From Elioraea sp051860475 (GTDB taxonomy: Bacteria > Pseudomonadota > Alphaproteobacteria > Acetobacterales > Acetobacteraceae), in assembly GCF_051860475.1 (NCBI RefSeq), contig NZ_JBHYDW010000068.1:1-22911 (forward strand): a stretch of 22,911 bases of DNA, in the 5' to 3' direction. Shown in pieces: positions 15,586 through 22,507 of the stretch. The notes beneath the pieces are model-generated. The model was given only the letters and a program-made list of their open reading frames with translations, did no database searches and had not been told where the DNA came from. The stretch's first letter is position 1, and each line of letters starts with the position of its first letter. A program made the translations under genes and the position numbers.

Positions 15586-16350
15586 ATGAACCTTGTCACC
15601 GAACCGATCGATCGACCCTCGCCGAATCACGACGCGCGTCCCGACGGCATCCCCATCGACATGCTCGTGCTGCACTACACCGGGATGCGCTCCGGCGCGG
15701 AGGCGCTCGATCGACTGTGCGATCCGGCGGCGAAGGTCTCGTCGCACTACCTGGTCGAGGAGGACGGCCGGATCTTCGCGCTCGTTGCGGAGACGCGACG
15801 CGCCTGGCACGCGGGGCTCTCCTGGTGGCGCGGCCATGCCGGGCTGAACGACCGTTCGATCGGCATCGAGATCGTCAATCCCGGCCACGAGTGGGGCTAT
15901 CGCGACTTCCCGGAGGCGCAGATCGAGGCGCTCATCCCGCTCTGCCGGGCGATCCTCGCGCGGCATCCGATCCCGCCGCGCAACGTCGTCGGGCACAGCG
16001 ACGTGGCACCTGCGCGCAAGCAGGATCCGGGCGAGCGCTTCCCCTGGGCGCGGCTCGCCGCCGCCGGCATCGGGCTCTGGCCGGGCGAGGCGCCGGCGGC
16101 CGTTGACGAGGTGCCACCGATCGCGCCCGGCGAGGACGGCGACGGGGTGCGCGCGCTCCGGGCGACGCTGCGGCGGATCGGCTACCAGGTCGCTCCCGTC
16201 GGCCCGGCCGACGCGGCACTCGCCACGGTGCTGGCAGGGTTCCAGCGCCACTGGGCGCCGCACCGCACCGACGGGGTGGCGGACGGACGCACCCGTTGGG
16301 CGGTCGGCCGCGTGGCTGCCATCGCCGAGGGACGCATCGGCGGGGCTTGA
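15586..16350 (+). CDS. N-acetylmuramoyl-L-alanine amidase (AmpD/AmiD type)
   Basis: This 254-residue zinc amidase cleaves the bond between (anhydro)MurNAc and the stem peptide during peptidoglycan recycling. The Amidase_2 domain covers about residues 10-160. The zinc ligands are His30 (in LVLHYTG), His137 (in VVGHSDVAP) and Asp147, with catalytic Lys145 (ARKQDPG), the usual arrangement. The C-terminal part (about 175-245, DGDGVRALRATLRRIGY...LAGFQRHWAP) is a peptidoglycan-binding-like domain, as in AmiD. There is no signal peptide or lipobox at the N-terminus, so it is probably cytoplasmic and acts on recycled muropeptides like AmpD. It lies directly before rnpB and the dcw cluster, and its stop codon falls inside the likely rnpB -35. 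Confidence 0.93.
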   Translation: MNLVTEPIDRPSPNHDARPDGIPIDMLVLHYTGMRSGAEALDRLCDPAAKVSSHYLVEEDGRIFALVAETRRAWHAGLSWWRGHAGLNDRSIGIEIVNPGHEWGYRDFPEAQIEALIPLCRAILARHPIPPRNVVGHSDVAPARKQDPGERFPWARLAAAGIGLWPGEAPAAVDEVPPIAPGEDGDGVRALRATLRRIGYQVAPVGPADAALATVLAGFQRHWAPHRTDGVADGRTRWAVGRVAAIAEGRIGGA

Positions 16351-16376
16351 CCCCACCCCCCTCCCCGTCACACATC
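16347..16376 (+). promoter_or_regulatory. Putative rnpB promoter
   Basis: TTGACC at 16347-16352 and ACACAT/CACATC at 16370-16376 have 17-18 nt spacing, placing the start at about 16382-16384, exactly where the P1 helix of RNase P RNA begins. The -35 contains the TGA stop of the amidase gene. The -10 is weak. Confidence 0.45.
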
Positions 16377-16383
16377 CGCAATC

Positions 16384-16794
16384 GGGTCAGGCGGCTGGAC
16401 GGCCGCGCTCTCCACCGCCGAAAGGCCGGGGGGTGAGGAAAGTCCGGGCTCCATGGGAACACGGTGCCGGGTAACGCCCGGCGGGGGCAACCCCAGGGAC
16501 AGTGCCACAGAGAACAGACCGCCGGCGCGCCGCGAGGCCCGTCGGCAAGGGTGAAACGGTGCGGCAAGAGCGCACCGCGGCCCCGGCAACGGGGACGGCA
16601 CGGCAAACCCCACCGGGAGCAAGACCGAATAGGGGCGGGCGGCGGAAGCCCTCAACAGGCAGGCCGCAGGCGTGTTCCCGCGCATCCCGCCCGGGTAGGT
16701 CGCTCGAGGCGTCCGGTGACGGGCGTCCCAGACGAATGGCCGTCCAGGGGTGGCGACACTCCGGACAGAACCCGGCTTACAGGCCGCCTGACCC
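16384..16794 (+). ncRNA. rnpB: RNase P RNA (catalytic subunit), bacterial type A
   Basis: This is the ribozyme RNA that, with RnpA, matures tRNA 5' ends. The ends were set by an exact 11-bp P1 helix: GGGTCAGGCGG at 16384-16394 pairs with CCGCCTGACCC at 16784-16794. The universally conserved P4 strands are present: GAGGAAAGTCCGGGCTCC at 16435-16452 and AGAACCCGGCTTACAG at 16767-16782. The core segment GGGTGAAACGGTGCGGCAAGAG follows at about 16549. The length of 411 nt is normal for alphaproteobacteria. No rho-independent terminator with a T-run was seen downstream. Open reading frames crossing this stretch are artefacts. Mature ends could differ by a few bases. Confidence 0.97.
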
Positions 16795-16907
16795 GGCGCC
16801 CAAGCCGTCATGATCGAGAACAAATCGTGAATACTTGGCCTGCGACCCACCTCGTCCCATGCGCCCCGCGCGAGGACCGTAAAGCCCCTGTTCATCATTG
16901 CCCGGAG

Positions 16908-16937
16908 CCAAGACAAACCCTGGAAATCCCAAGACAA
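16908..16937. repeat. Direct repeat CCAAGACAA, two copies 21 nt apart
   Basis: CCAAGACAA occurs at 16908-16916 and 16929-16937. The start-to-start distance is 21 nt, two helical turns, putting both copies on one DNA face. The pair ends 16 nt before the mraZ -35, so it could bind an activator. Chance occurrence cannot be excluded. Confidence 0.4.
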
Positions 16938-16952
16938 TCCGGCTCGTTTCCG

Positions 16953-16981
16953 TTGACGCCCATGATCGACCATGATATCCC
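16953..16981 (+). promoter_or_regulatory. Putative promoter of mraZ and the dcw cluster
   Basis: TTGACG (16953-16958), 17-nt spacer, TATCCC (16976-16981). GATATC at 16974 is an alternative -10 with shorter spacing. The transcript would start near 16988 and have a leader of about 115 nt. The whole promoter is covered by tandem decamers that look like MraZ binding boxes. Confidence 0.55.
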
Positions 16982-16993
16982 ATTTCTGACCAT
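16954..16993 (-). promoter_or_regulatory. Four tandem 10-nt repeats, candidate MraZ operator
   Basis: Read on the minus strand, the region divides into ATGGTCAGAA, ATGGGATATC, ATGGTCGATC and ATGGGCGTCA: ATGG(G/T) repeated four times with an exact 10-nt period. MraZ is known to bind direct TGGGN-type repeats spaced one helical turn apart upstream of its own gene. Here the repeats cover the spacer and -10 of the mraZ promoter, which fits autorepression. Orientation is opposite to the gene, and two units have TGGT instead of TGGG. Confidence 0.6.
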
Positions 16994-17050
16994 GACGCGG
17001 CGGCGTCGTGGCCCGCCGTTCCCGCCGCCTCGCGGCACCGGAGCGCGCAT

Positions 17051-17070
17051 GCGGGACGGTCCCGTCCCGC
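17051..17070 (+). promoter_or_regulatory. Perfect hairpin in the mraZ leader
   Basis: GCGGGACGG (17051-17059) and CCGTCCCGC (17062-17070) are exact inverted repeats, forming an 8-bp GC stem with a 4-nt loop in RNA. It ends 33 nt before the mraZ start. There is no T-run, so it is not a standard terminator; it may affect leader stability or translation. Confidence 0.5.
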
Positions 17071-17103
17071 CGGGCATGGAGGTGAAGGGGCTGCACGGAG
17101 CGG

Positions 17104-17565
17104 ATGGGCCAGTTCCTGGGCACCCATGCGAACAGGCTGGACAGCAAGGGCCGGGTCTCGGTCCCGGCGGCGTTCCGCACGGCTCTGGCCAGCTTCGATA
17201 CCGGTGAACTGATCCTGCGCCCAAGCCACAAATGGCCCTGCATCGAGGCCTGGCCCGAGCCTGCCTTCCGCGACTTCGCCAGCCGGCTCGACCACTTCGA
17301 CGCCTTCTCCGACGAGCATGACGACCTCGCCGTCGCGCTGTTCTCCGACGCCCAGTCGGCGGCCCCGGATGCCGAGGGCCGGATCGTGCTGAACGAGCGG
17401 TTGACCGAGTTCGCCCAGCTGGTGGCGGGCAAGCCGGTCGCCTTCGTCGGCTTCGGCAAGATTTTCCTGATCTGGGAGCCGGCGCTCGCCCAGGAGTACC
17501 TGCCGCAGTCGGTGGCGCGGGCGCGCGAGCGCGGCCTGACCGTGCCGCGGGACGCACGCGCATGA
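17104..17565 (+). CDS. mraZ: Transcriptional regulator MraZ
   Basis: MraZ is a DNA-binding protein of the SpoVT/AbrB superfamily that forms ring-shaped multimers and controls the dcw cluster. The 153-residue protein has both half-domains with their DxxxR motifs: Asp13-Arg17 in NRLDSKGRVSVP and Asp89-Arg93 in PDAEGRIVL. The N-terminus MGQFLGTHANRLD is the usual alphaproteobacterial beginning, which supports ATG at 17104; a GGAG lies only 3 nt upstream, closer than normal. Its own promoter carries a tandem repeat array that suits MraZ binding. The stop overlaps the rsmH start as ATGA. It opens a chain of six coupled dcw genes. Confidence 0.95.
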   Translation: MGQFLGTHANRLDSKGRVSVPAAFRTALASFDTGELILRPSHKWPCIEAWPEPAFRDFASRLDHFDAFSDEHDDLAVALFSDAQSAAPDAEGRIVLNERLTEFAQLVAGKPVAFVGFGKIFLIWEPALAQEYLPQSVARARERGLTVPRDARA

Positions 17566-18509
17566 CCGCCCCCGGCCATGTCCCTGTGATGCTGCGCGAG
17601 GTGGTCGGCCTGCTCGCCCCGCGCGACGGCGGGCTCTACCTCGATGCGACCTTCGGCGGCGGCGGCTACGCGGCGGCGTTCCTCGCGGCCGCACGCTGCA
17701 CCGTGTTCGCGATCGACCGTGACCCGGACGCGATCGCGCGGGGTGCGGCACTCGCCGCCCGCCATCCCGGCCGGCTGCATCTGATCGAGGGCCGGTTCGG
17801 CGACATGGTGGCACTCCTCGCCGCGCGCGGCGTCGCCGCGCTCGACGGGGTCGCCTTCGATCTCGGCATCTCCTCGTTCCAGCTTGACGAGGCGGCGCGC
17901 GGCTTCTCGTTCCGCGCCGAGGGGCCGCTCGACATGCGCATGGGCCGCAGCGGCACCAGGGCAGCGGATCTCGTGAACACGCTGGATGAGCGTTCGCTCG
18001 CCGACCTGATCCACCGCTTCGGCGAGGAGCGTCATGCGCGCCGGGTCGCGCGCGCGATCGTGCGCGCCCGCGCGGAGGCGCCAATCACCACCACCAGCGG
18101 TCTCGCCGCGATCGTGCGCGCCGCCGTGCCGCGCAGCGCCGACGGCATCGATCCGGCGACACGCAGCTTCCAGGCCTTGCGAATCGGTGTGAACGAGGAA
18201 CTTGATGAACTCGCGCGCGGGCTCGCCGCGGCGATCGGGCTGCTCTCGCCGGGCGGGCGGATCGTCGCGGTCTCGTTTCATTCGCTCGAGGACCGGATCG
18301 TCAAGCGCGCCCTCGCCGAAGCCGCCGGCCGCGCGCCCGGCGCCTCGCGCCACGACCCGGCGGCGCTGGCCACCCGCCCTGCCCCACGGCTGCGCCTGCT
18401 GACGCCGAAGCCGCTGACGCCCGGCTCGGATGAGGCCGCCGCCAACCCCCGCGCGCGCAGTGCGCGCCTGCGCGCCGCCGAGCGGCTTGCCGCCGGGGGG
18501 GGCGCATGA
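17562..18509 (+). CDS. rsmH: 16S rRNA (cytosine1402-N4)-methyltransferase RsmH
   Basis: RsmH (MraW) methylates N4 of C1402 in 16S rRNA using S-adenosylmethionine. The 315-residue protein begins HVPVMLREVVGLLAP. Its SAM-binding motif LDATFGGGGYAAAFL is near residues 27-41, IDRDPDAI is the acidic loop, and FDLGISSFQLDEAARGFSF and the C-terminal RIVAVSFHSLEDRIVK are family signatures. The C-terminal segment with TPKPLTPGSDEAAANPRARSARLRAAER is also standard. The start ATG overlaps the mraZ stop, and the stop overlaps the ftsL start (both ATGA). Length and order are as expected for the dcw cluster. Confidence 0.97.
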   Translation: MTAPGHVPVMLREVVGLLAPRDGGLYLDATFGGGGYAAAFLAAARCTVFAIDRDPDAIARGAALAARHPGRLHLIEGRFGDMVALLAARGVAALDGVAFDLGISSFQLDEAARGFSFRAEGPLDMRMGRSGTRAADLVNTLDERSLADLIHRFGEERHARRVARAIVRARAEAPITTTSGLAAIVRAAVPRSADGIDPATRSFQALRIGVNEELDELARGLAAAIGLLSPGGRIVAVSFHSLEDRIVKRALAEAAGRAPGASRHDPAALATRPAPRLRLLTPKPLTPGSDEAAANPRARSARLRAAERLAAGGGA

Positions 18510-19207
18510 TCCGCGCCTCCACCCTGATCTGGGCCGGGCTGGTCGTCCTTGCCGGGCTGTTCCTCTATCAGGTGAAGCACGACGTGCAGACCCTGGAGGA
18601 CGAACTTGCCGGAGTGAACCGGCGTATTCTCGCGACCCAGGACCGCATCCACGTCCTGCGCGCGGAATGGTCGCTGTTGAACGAGCCGGAGCGGCTCGGC
18701 GACCTCGCGCAGCGGCACCTCGCGCTTGCGCCGATGCGGCCTGACCAGTTCGCTCGCCCCGCCGATGTTGCCGAGCGGGTTGCGCTGTCCCGCCCCGGCC
18801 CCGCCGAGCCGCCGGCCACAGAGCCGCGCGCGCCCGCCGCGGTCGCGGTCGCCACCGCCGAGACGCCGGCGCTGCCGCTGCCTCCGCCCTTCCCGCCCAA
18901 GCCGCCGCAGCGTGAGATCGCGCGTCCCGCCCCGCCGGATCCGCCTGCGGCGAGCCGGGACACGCAGCCCGAAGGCCCGCAACGCCGCGAGATCGCGGTA
19001 CGCGCGCCCGAGCGCCCTGCGCCGGCGCGCGAGACTTCGTCGCCGACGCCTCGGCCTGACGCGACCGACGCGCCGCCGCCGGTGCAGACGGCGGCCTTGC
19101 CGTCCCGACCGGAAGCCCCGGCCCGCCCGGCCGCCGTCTCCGCCCTCGGCGCGCCCGCCGCCGCGCTGCCGCCGCCCGTGCCGCGCCCGGCCGGAGGCCC
19201 GCGTTGA
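18506..19207 (+). CDS. ftsL: Cell division protein FtsL with a long proline-rich C-terminal extension
   Basis: FtsL is a bitopic protein that joins FtsB and FtsQ in the divisome and helps activate FtsW-FtsI. A short cytoplasmic N-terminus is followed by a membrane helix at about residues 6-22 (TLIWAGLVVLAGLFLYQ). A heptad-rich periplasmic coiled coil runs from 24-62, and LLNEPERLGDLAQRHLALAPM is the typical FtsL end. The ordinary protein would stop near residue 85-110. This one continues to 233, with a Pro/Ala/Arg-rich tail containing two related units (PQREIARPAP and PQRREIAVRAP). The tail should be periplasmic and disordered. The start overlaps the rsmH stop; the end overlaps the ftsI start (TTGA). 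Identity is secure from position and the N-terminal part. Confidence 0.9.
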   Translation: MIRASTLIWAGLVVLAGLFLYQVKHDVQTLEDELAGVNRRILATQDRIHVLRAEWSLLNEPERLGDLAQRHLALAPMRPDQFARPADVAERVALSRPGPAEPPATEPRAPAAVAVATAETPALPLPPPFPPKPPQREIARPAPPDPPAASRDTQPEGPQRREIAVRAPERPAPARETSSPTPRPDATDAPPPVQTAALPSRPEAPARPAAVSALGAPAAALPPPVPRPAGGPR

Positions 19208-21030
19208 CCCGCGGCGCGCCCCCGCCCGTGCCGCCGCCGCCGGTCCACGTCCCGCCGCGCCGCCCGCCGGTCGTGACCACCTCCGACGGTCGGCGGCGCG
19301 GCCAGTTGGACACCGCACGCACCCGCCTCGCCGTCGGCGCCGGCGTGTTCGGGCTGATGTTCCTCACCCTGGCCGCACGCGTGGTGGATGTCAGCCTGCT
19401 GGCCGAGGGCCAGCCGCGCGTCGCCGCCACGCCGCAAGCGGTGATCACCGCCGAACCCCGGGTCGAGCGGGCGTCGATCGTCGATCGCAACGGTGTGCTG
19501 CTGGCCGCCAGCCTGCCGACGGCCGCGCTCTACGCCAACCCGCGCGAGATCGCAGATCCCGTCGAGGCCGCGCGCAAGCTCGCGACGGTCCTGCCCGACA
19601 TCGATCCCGCCCTGCTCGCGCCGCGGCTCGATGGTGATCGGCAGTTCGTCTACATCCGCCGCCACCTGACGCCGCGCGAGCAGGACGCGGTGAACCGCCT
19701 CGGCGTCCCGGGCGTATACTTCCAGCGTGCCGAGCGCCGCGTCTATCCGCAGGGACATGCGGCGGTGCACGTGCTCGGCGGGACGGACGTGGACGGCAAC
19801 GGCATCGCCGGGGTCGAGCGGCAGTTCGACGCGCGACTGCGCGAACAGGTGGGCAGCCCGCTCCAGCTCTCGCTCGACATCCGCGTCCAGCATGTCCTGC
19901 GCGAGGCGCTCGGCCGCGCGATCGGACGGTTCGAGGCGATCGGCGGCGCCGGCGTCGTGATGGACGTGACGACCGGCGAAGTGCTGGCGATGGTCAGCCT
20001 GCCCGACTACGACCCGGCCGAGGTCGCCACCGCGCCTGCCGAGTCGCGCTTCAACCGCATCACTGTCGGTGTCTACGAGCCGGGCTCGACGTTCAAGATC
20101 CTCTCCACCGCCATGGCGCTCGATCTCGGCACGACGCGGCTCGCCGGGGGCTACGACGCGTCGCGACCGATCACCTATGGCCGGTTCACCATCAGCGACT
20201 TCCGCGGCAAGAACCGCTGGCTGACGGTGCCCGAGATCTTCGCCTACTCCTCCAATATCGGCACCGCGCGAATGGTGCTGGAGGTCGGCGTGCCGCGGCA
20301 CCGCGCATTTCTCGACAGGCTCGGCATGACGCGGCGCCTCGGGATCGAACTGCCCGAAGCGGCGTTGCCGCTCGCACCGAGCGCGCGCAACTGGAAGGAG
20401 ATCAACACGCTCACGATCGCCTTCGGCCACGGCATCTCGGTGACGCCGCTCCATGTCGCGACCGGGACCGCGGCCATGGTGAATGGCGGCGTGCTGCATC
20501 GACCGACCCTGCTCGCGCGCGATCCGGCAGCGCCGCTCCCGGTGGGCGAGCGGGTGATCCGCGCCGAGACCTCGGCGACGCTGCGCCGGCTGATGCGGCT
20601 GACCGTGACCCACGGCAGCGGCAGGGGCGCGGAGGTACCGGGCTATTTCGTCGGCGGCAAGACCGGCACGGCGCAGAAGGTGGGCAGCCACGGTCGCTAT
20701 CTTCGGGACGCGCGGATCTCCTCCTTCACCGGCATCTTCCCGGCCCACCGCCCGCGCTACGTCGTCTACCTGATGATCGACGAACCGAAGCCGCAGCGCG
20801 ACACGCACGGCTTCGCGACCGGCGGCTGGGTTGCCGCACCGGCGGCGAAGGAGGTGATCGAACGGATCGGGCCGTTGCTCGGCATCGTGCCGGAGCCCGA
20901 GACCGAGACGATCCGTTCGGCGCTCGCGATCACCCTGCCGGGGCAGGCGCCCGCCCGCCCGGCCGCCGCGCCCGCCGCACAGCGCCAGGCGGCGCTGCCT
21001 GCGCCGGAGCGCCGCGTTGCGGCTCAGTGA
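19204..21030 (+). CDS. ftsI: Peptidoglycan D,D-transpeptidase FtsI (PBP3)
   Basis: This is the class B penicillin-binding protein that cross-links septal peptidoglycan with FtsW. It has 608 residues from a TTG start. The cytoplasmic N-terminus is proline-rich (residues 6-22), a membrane helix spans about 42-58, the PBP dimerisation domain begins at PRVERASIVDRNGVLLA, and the transpeptidase domain follows. The catalytic motifs are complete: Ser295-Thr-Phe-Lys298, Ser349-Ser-Asn351 and Lys486-Thr-Gly488. The C-terminal ~30 residues are an Ala/Pro-rich tail. The TTG overlaps the ftsL stop by 4 nt, and an in-frame GTG at 19228 is the alternative start. The 3' end overlaps murE by 14 nt. Confidence 0.96.
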   Translation: MTRGAPPPVPPPPVHVPPRRPPVVTTSDGRRRGQLDTARTRLAVGAGVFGLMFLTLAARVVDVSLLAEGQPRVAATPQAVITAEPRVERASIVDRNGVLLAASLPTAALYANPREIADPVEAARKLATVLPDIDPALLAPRLDGDRQFVYIRRHLTPREQDAVNRLGVPGVYFQRAERRVYPQGHAAVHVLGGTDVDGNGIAGVERQFDARLREQVGSPLQLSLDIRVQHVLREALGRAIGRFEAIGGAGVVMDVTTGEVLAMVSLPDYDPAEVATAPAESRFNRITVGVYEPGSTFKILSTAMALDLGTTRLAGGYDASRPITYGRFTISDFRGKNRWLTVPEIFAYSSNIGTARMVLEVGVPRHRAFLDRLGMTRRLGIELPEAALPLAPSARNWKEINTLTIAFGHGISVTPLHVATGTAAMVNGGVLHRPTLLARDPAAPLPVGERVIRAETSATLRRLMRLTVTHGSGRGAEVPGYFVGGKTGTAQKVGSHGRYLRDARISSFTGIFPAHRPRYVVYLMIDEPKPQRDTHGFATGGWVAAPAAKEVIERIGPLLGIVPEPETETIRSALAITLPGQAPARPAAAPAAQRQAALPAPERRVAAQ

Positions 21031-22507
21031 GCTCATGCACGGGGTGATCGGGACGGCCACGCTGGGCGGGACGACGCTCGACCTCGCGCGCCTCTCTGCG
21101 TTCTCGGTGACGGGTCTGACGGCGGACAGCCGCACGGTGCAGCCGGGCGACCTGTTCGCCGCGCTGCCCGGCGGCCGCGCCGACGGTCGACGCTTCATCG
21201 CCGATGCGGTCGCGCGAGGGGCCGCGGCCGTGCTCGCACCAGAGGGCACGGTGTGGCCACCCGGCGTGCCGCCGCGCCCCCTGATCACGGATGCCGATCC
21301 GCGCCGTCGCCTCGCGCTGATGGCCGCCGCAGTCCATGCCGTGCAGCCTGCGACCATGGCCGCGGTCACCGGCACCAACGGCAAGACCAGCACGGTCGAT
21401 TTCCTGCGCCAGATCTGGGCGGCACTGCACCACGGACGCGCAGCCTCGCTCGGCACGCTCGGCGTGATCGCCCCAGGCATGGACCCTGGCGGGGGGCTCA
21501 CCACGCCCGATCCGGTGGCGCTGCACGCCACGCTCGCGGAACTCGCGCGGAGTGGGATCGCGCACGCGGCCATGGAAGCGTCCTCGCACGGCCTGGAGCA
21601 GCGCCGGCTGGACGGCGTAAGGCTCGCGGCGGCCGCGTTCACCACCTTCACGCGCGATCATCTCGACTACCACGGTTCCATGGCGGCCTATCTTGATGCC
21701 AAGCTGAGACTGTTCGGCGCGCTGCTGCCGGAGGGAGCGCCGGCGGTGGCGCACACCGCCCTGCCGGAGGAGGCACGCGCGGCCCTGCGTGCGGTCGCGC
21801 AGCGGCGGCGCCTTCGCCTGCTGACAGTCGGACCGGGCGGCGCCTTCATCGACATGGCACGCGCCGAACCGCGCGCCGACGGCACCGCGGTCACGCTGCA
21901 TCACGTCGGGCGGACGCGTGCGCTCGCCCTGCCGCTCGTCGGATTCCAGGTCGACAACGCCGTCACTGCGGCTGCCCTGGCCATCGCCACCGGTGCGCGC
22001 GCCGAGGATGTATTGGCGCTGCTGCCACGGCTCGCCGGCGTGCGCGGACGCGTCGAGCGCGTCACTGTGCTGCCGAACGGCGCGGCGGTGTATGTCGACT
22101 ACGCGCACACGCCCGACGCGATTGCCTCGGTACTGCGTGCGCTGCGCCCGCACGCCGCGGGGCGCGTCACGATCGTGTTCGGCGCCGGCGGCGACCGGGA
22201 TCCCGGCAAGCGCGCGCCGATGGGCACTGCGGCCTCCGCCGCCGACCGCCTGATCGTGACCGACGACAATCCGCGCAGCGAGGACCCGGCCGCGATCCGC
22301 GCCGCTGTCCTTGCCGGTTGCCCCGGCGCGGAGGAGATCGGCGACCGCCGCGCCGCGATCGTCGCTGCCATCGCCGGGCTCGGCCCGGGCGATCTCGCGG
22401 TGATCGCCGGCAAGGGCCACGAGCAGGGCCAGGTCGTCGGCGATCGCGTGATCCCGTTCGACGATGCGACGGTGGCGCGCGAGGAAGCCGCGCGGAGGGG
22501 CCCGTGA
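21017..22507 (+). CDS. murE: UDP-MurNAc-L-Ala-D-Glu:meso-diaminopimelate ligase
   Basis: This cytoplasmic ATP-dependent ligase adds the third stem-peptide residue to the peptidoglycan precursor. Of 496 residues, the P-loop GTNGKTST starts at Gly119, EASSHGLEQRRLDG follows, and the DNPR motif at 417-420 (in TDDNPRSEDP) marks meso-diaminopimelate rather than lysine specificity. KGHEQGQ near the C-terminus is conserved. The chosen start is TTG at 21017 because it restores the usual MRLSEL beginning; an ATG at 21035 would remove it. It overlaps ftsI by 14 nt and murF by 4 nt (GTGA). Confidence 0.96.
   Translation: MRLSELMHGVIGTATLGGTTLDLARLSAFSVTGLTADSRTVQPGDLFAALPGGRADGRRFIADAVARGAAAVLAPEGTVWPPGVPPRPLITDADPRRRLALMAAAVHAVQPATMAAVTGTNGKTSTVDFLRQIWAALHHGRAASLGTLGVIAPGMDPGGGLTTPDPVALHATLAELARSGIAHAAMEASSHGLEQRRLDGVRLAAAAFTTFTRDHLDYHGSMAAYLDAKLRLFGALLPEGAPAVAHTALPEEARAALRAVAQRRRLRLLTVGPGGAFIDMARAEPRADGTAVTLHHVGRTRALALPLVGFQVDNAVTAAALAIATGARAEDVLALLPRLAGVRGRVERVTVLPNGAAVYVDYAHTPDAIASVLRALRPHAAGRVTIVFGAGGDRDPGKRAPMGTAASAADRLIVTDDNPRSEDPAAIRAAVLAGCPGAEEIGDRRAAIVAAIAGLGPGDLAVIAGKGHEQGQVVGDRVIPFDDATVAREEAARRGP

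Larger units (their letters stand above)
16795..17103 (+). other. Intergenic region between rnpB and mraZ (mraZ control region)
   Basis: 309 nt without a convincing gene and visibly less GC-rich than the surroundings, as regulatory DNA often is. It holds a 9-bp direct repeat (16908 and 16929), a promoter with overlapping decamer repeats (16953-16993), and a strong hairpin (17051-17070) in the leader. CATGATCGA occurs at 16809 and again at 16961. No transcription terminator for rnpB is recognisable. Confidence 0.8.

Noticed and set aside
16464..17207. Plus-strand open frame running from inside rnpB into mraZ
   Set aside because: It starts within the conserved ribozyme core and ends out of frame inside mraZ; no protein features.
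16368..19490. Long minus-strand open frame opposite rnpB, mraZ, rsmH and ftsL
   Set aside because: It crosses the RNase P RNA gene and conserved plus-strand genes, and its composition is Arg/Ala/Gly noise.
18568..21651. Long minus-strand open frame opposite ftsL, ftsI and murE
   Set aside because: An antisense shadow of well-identified dcw genes without any conserved domain.
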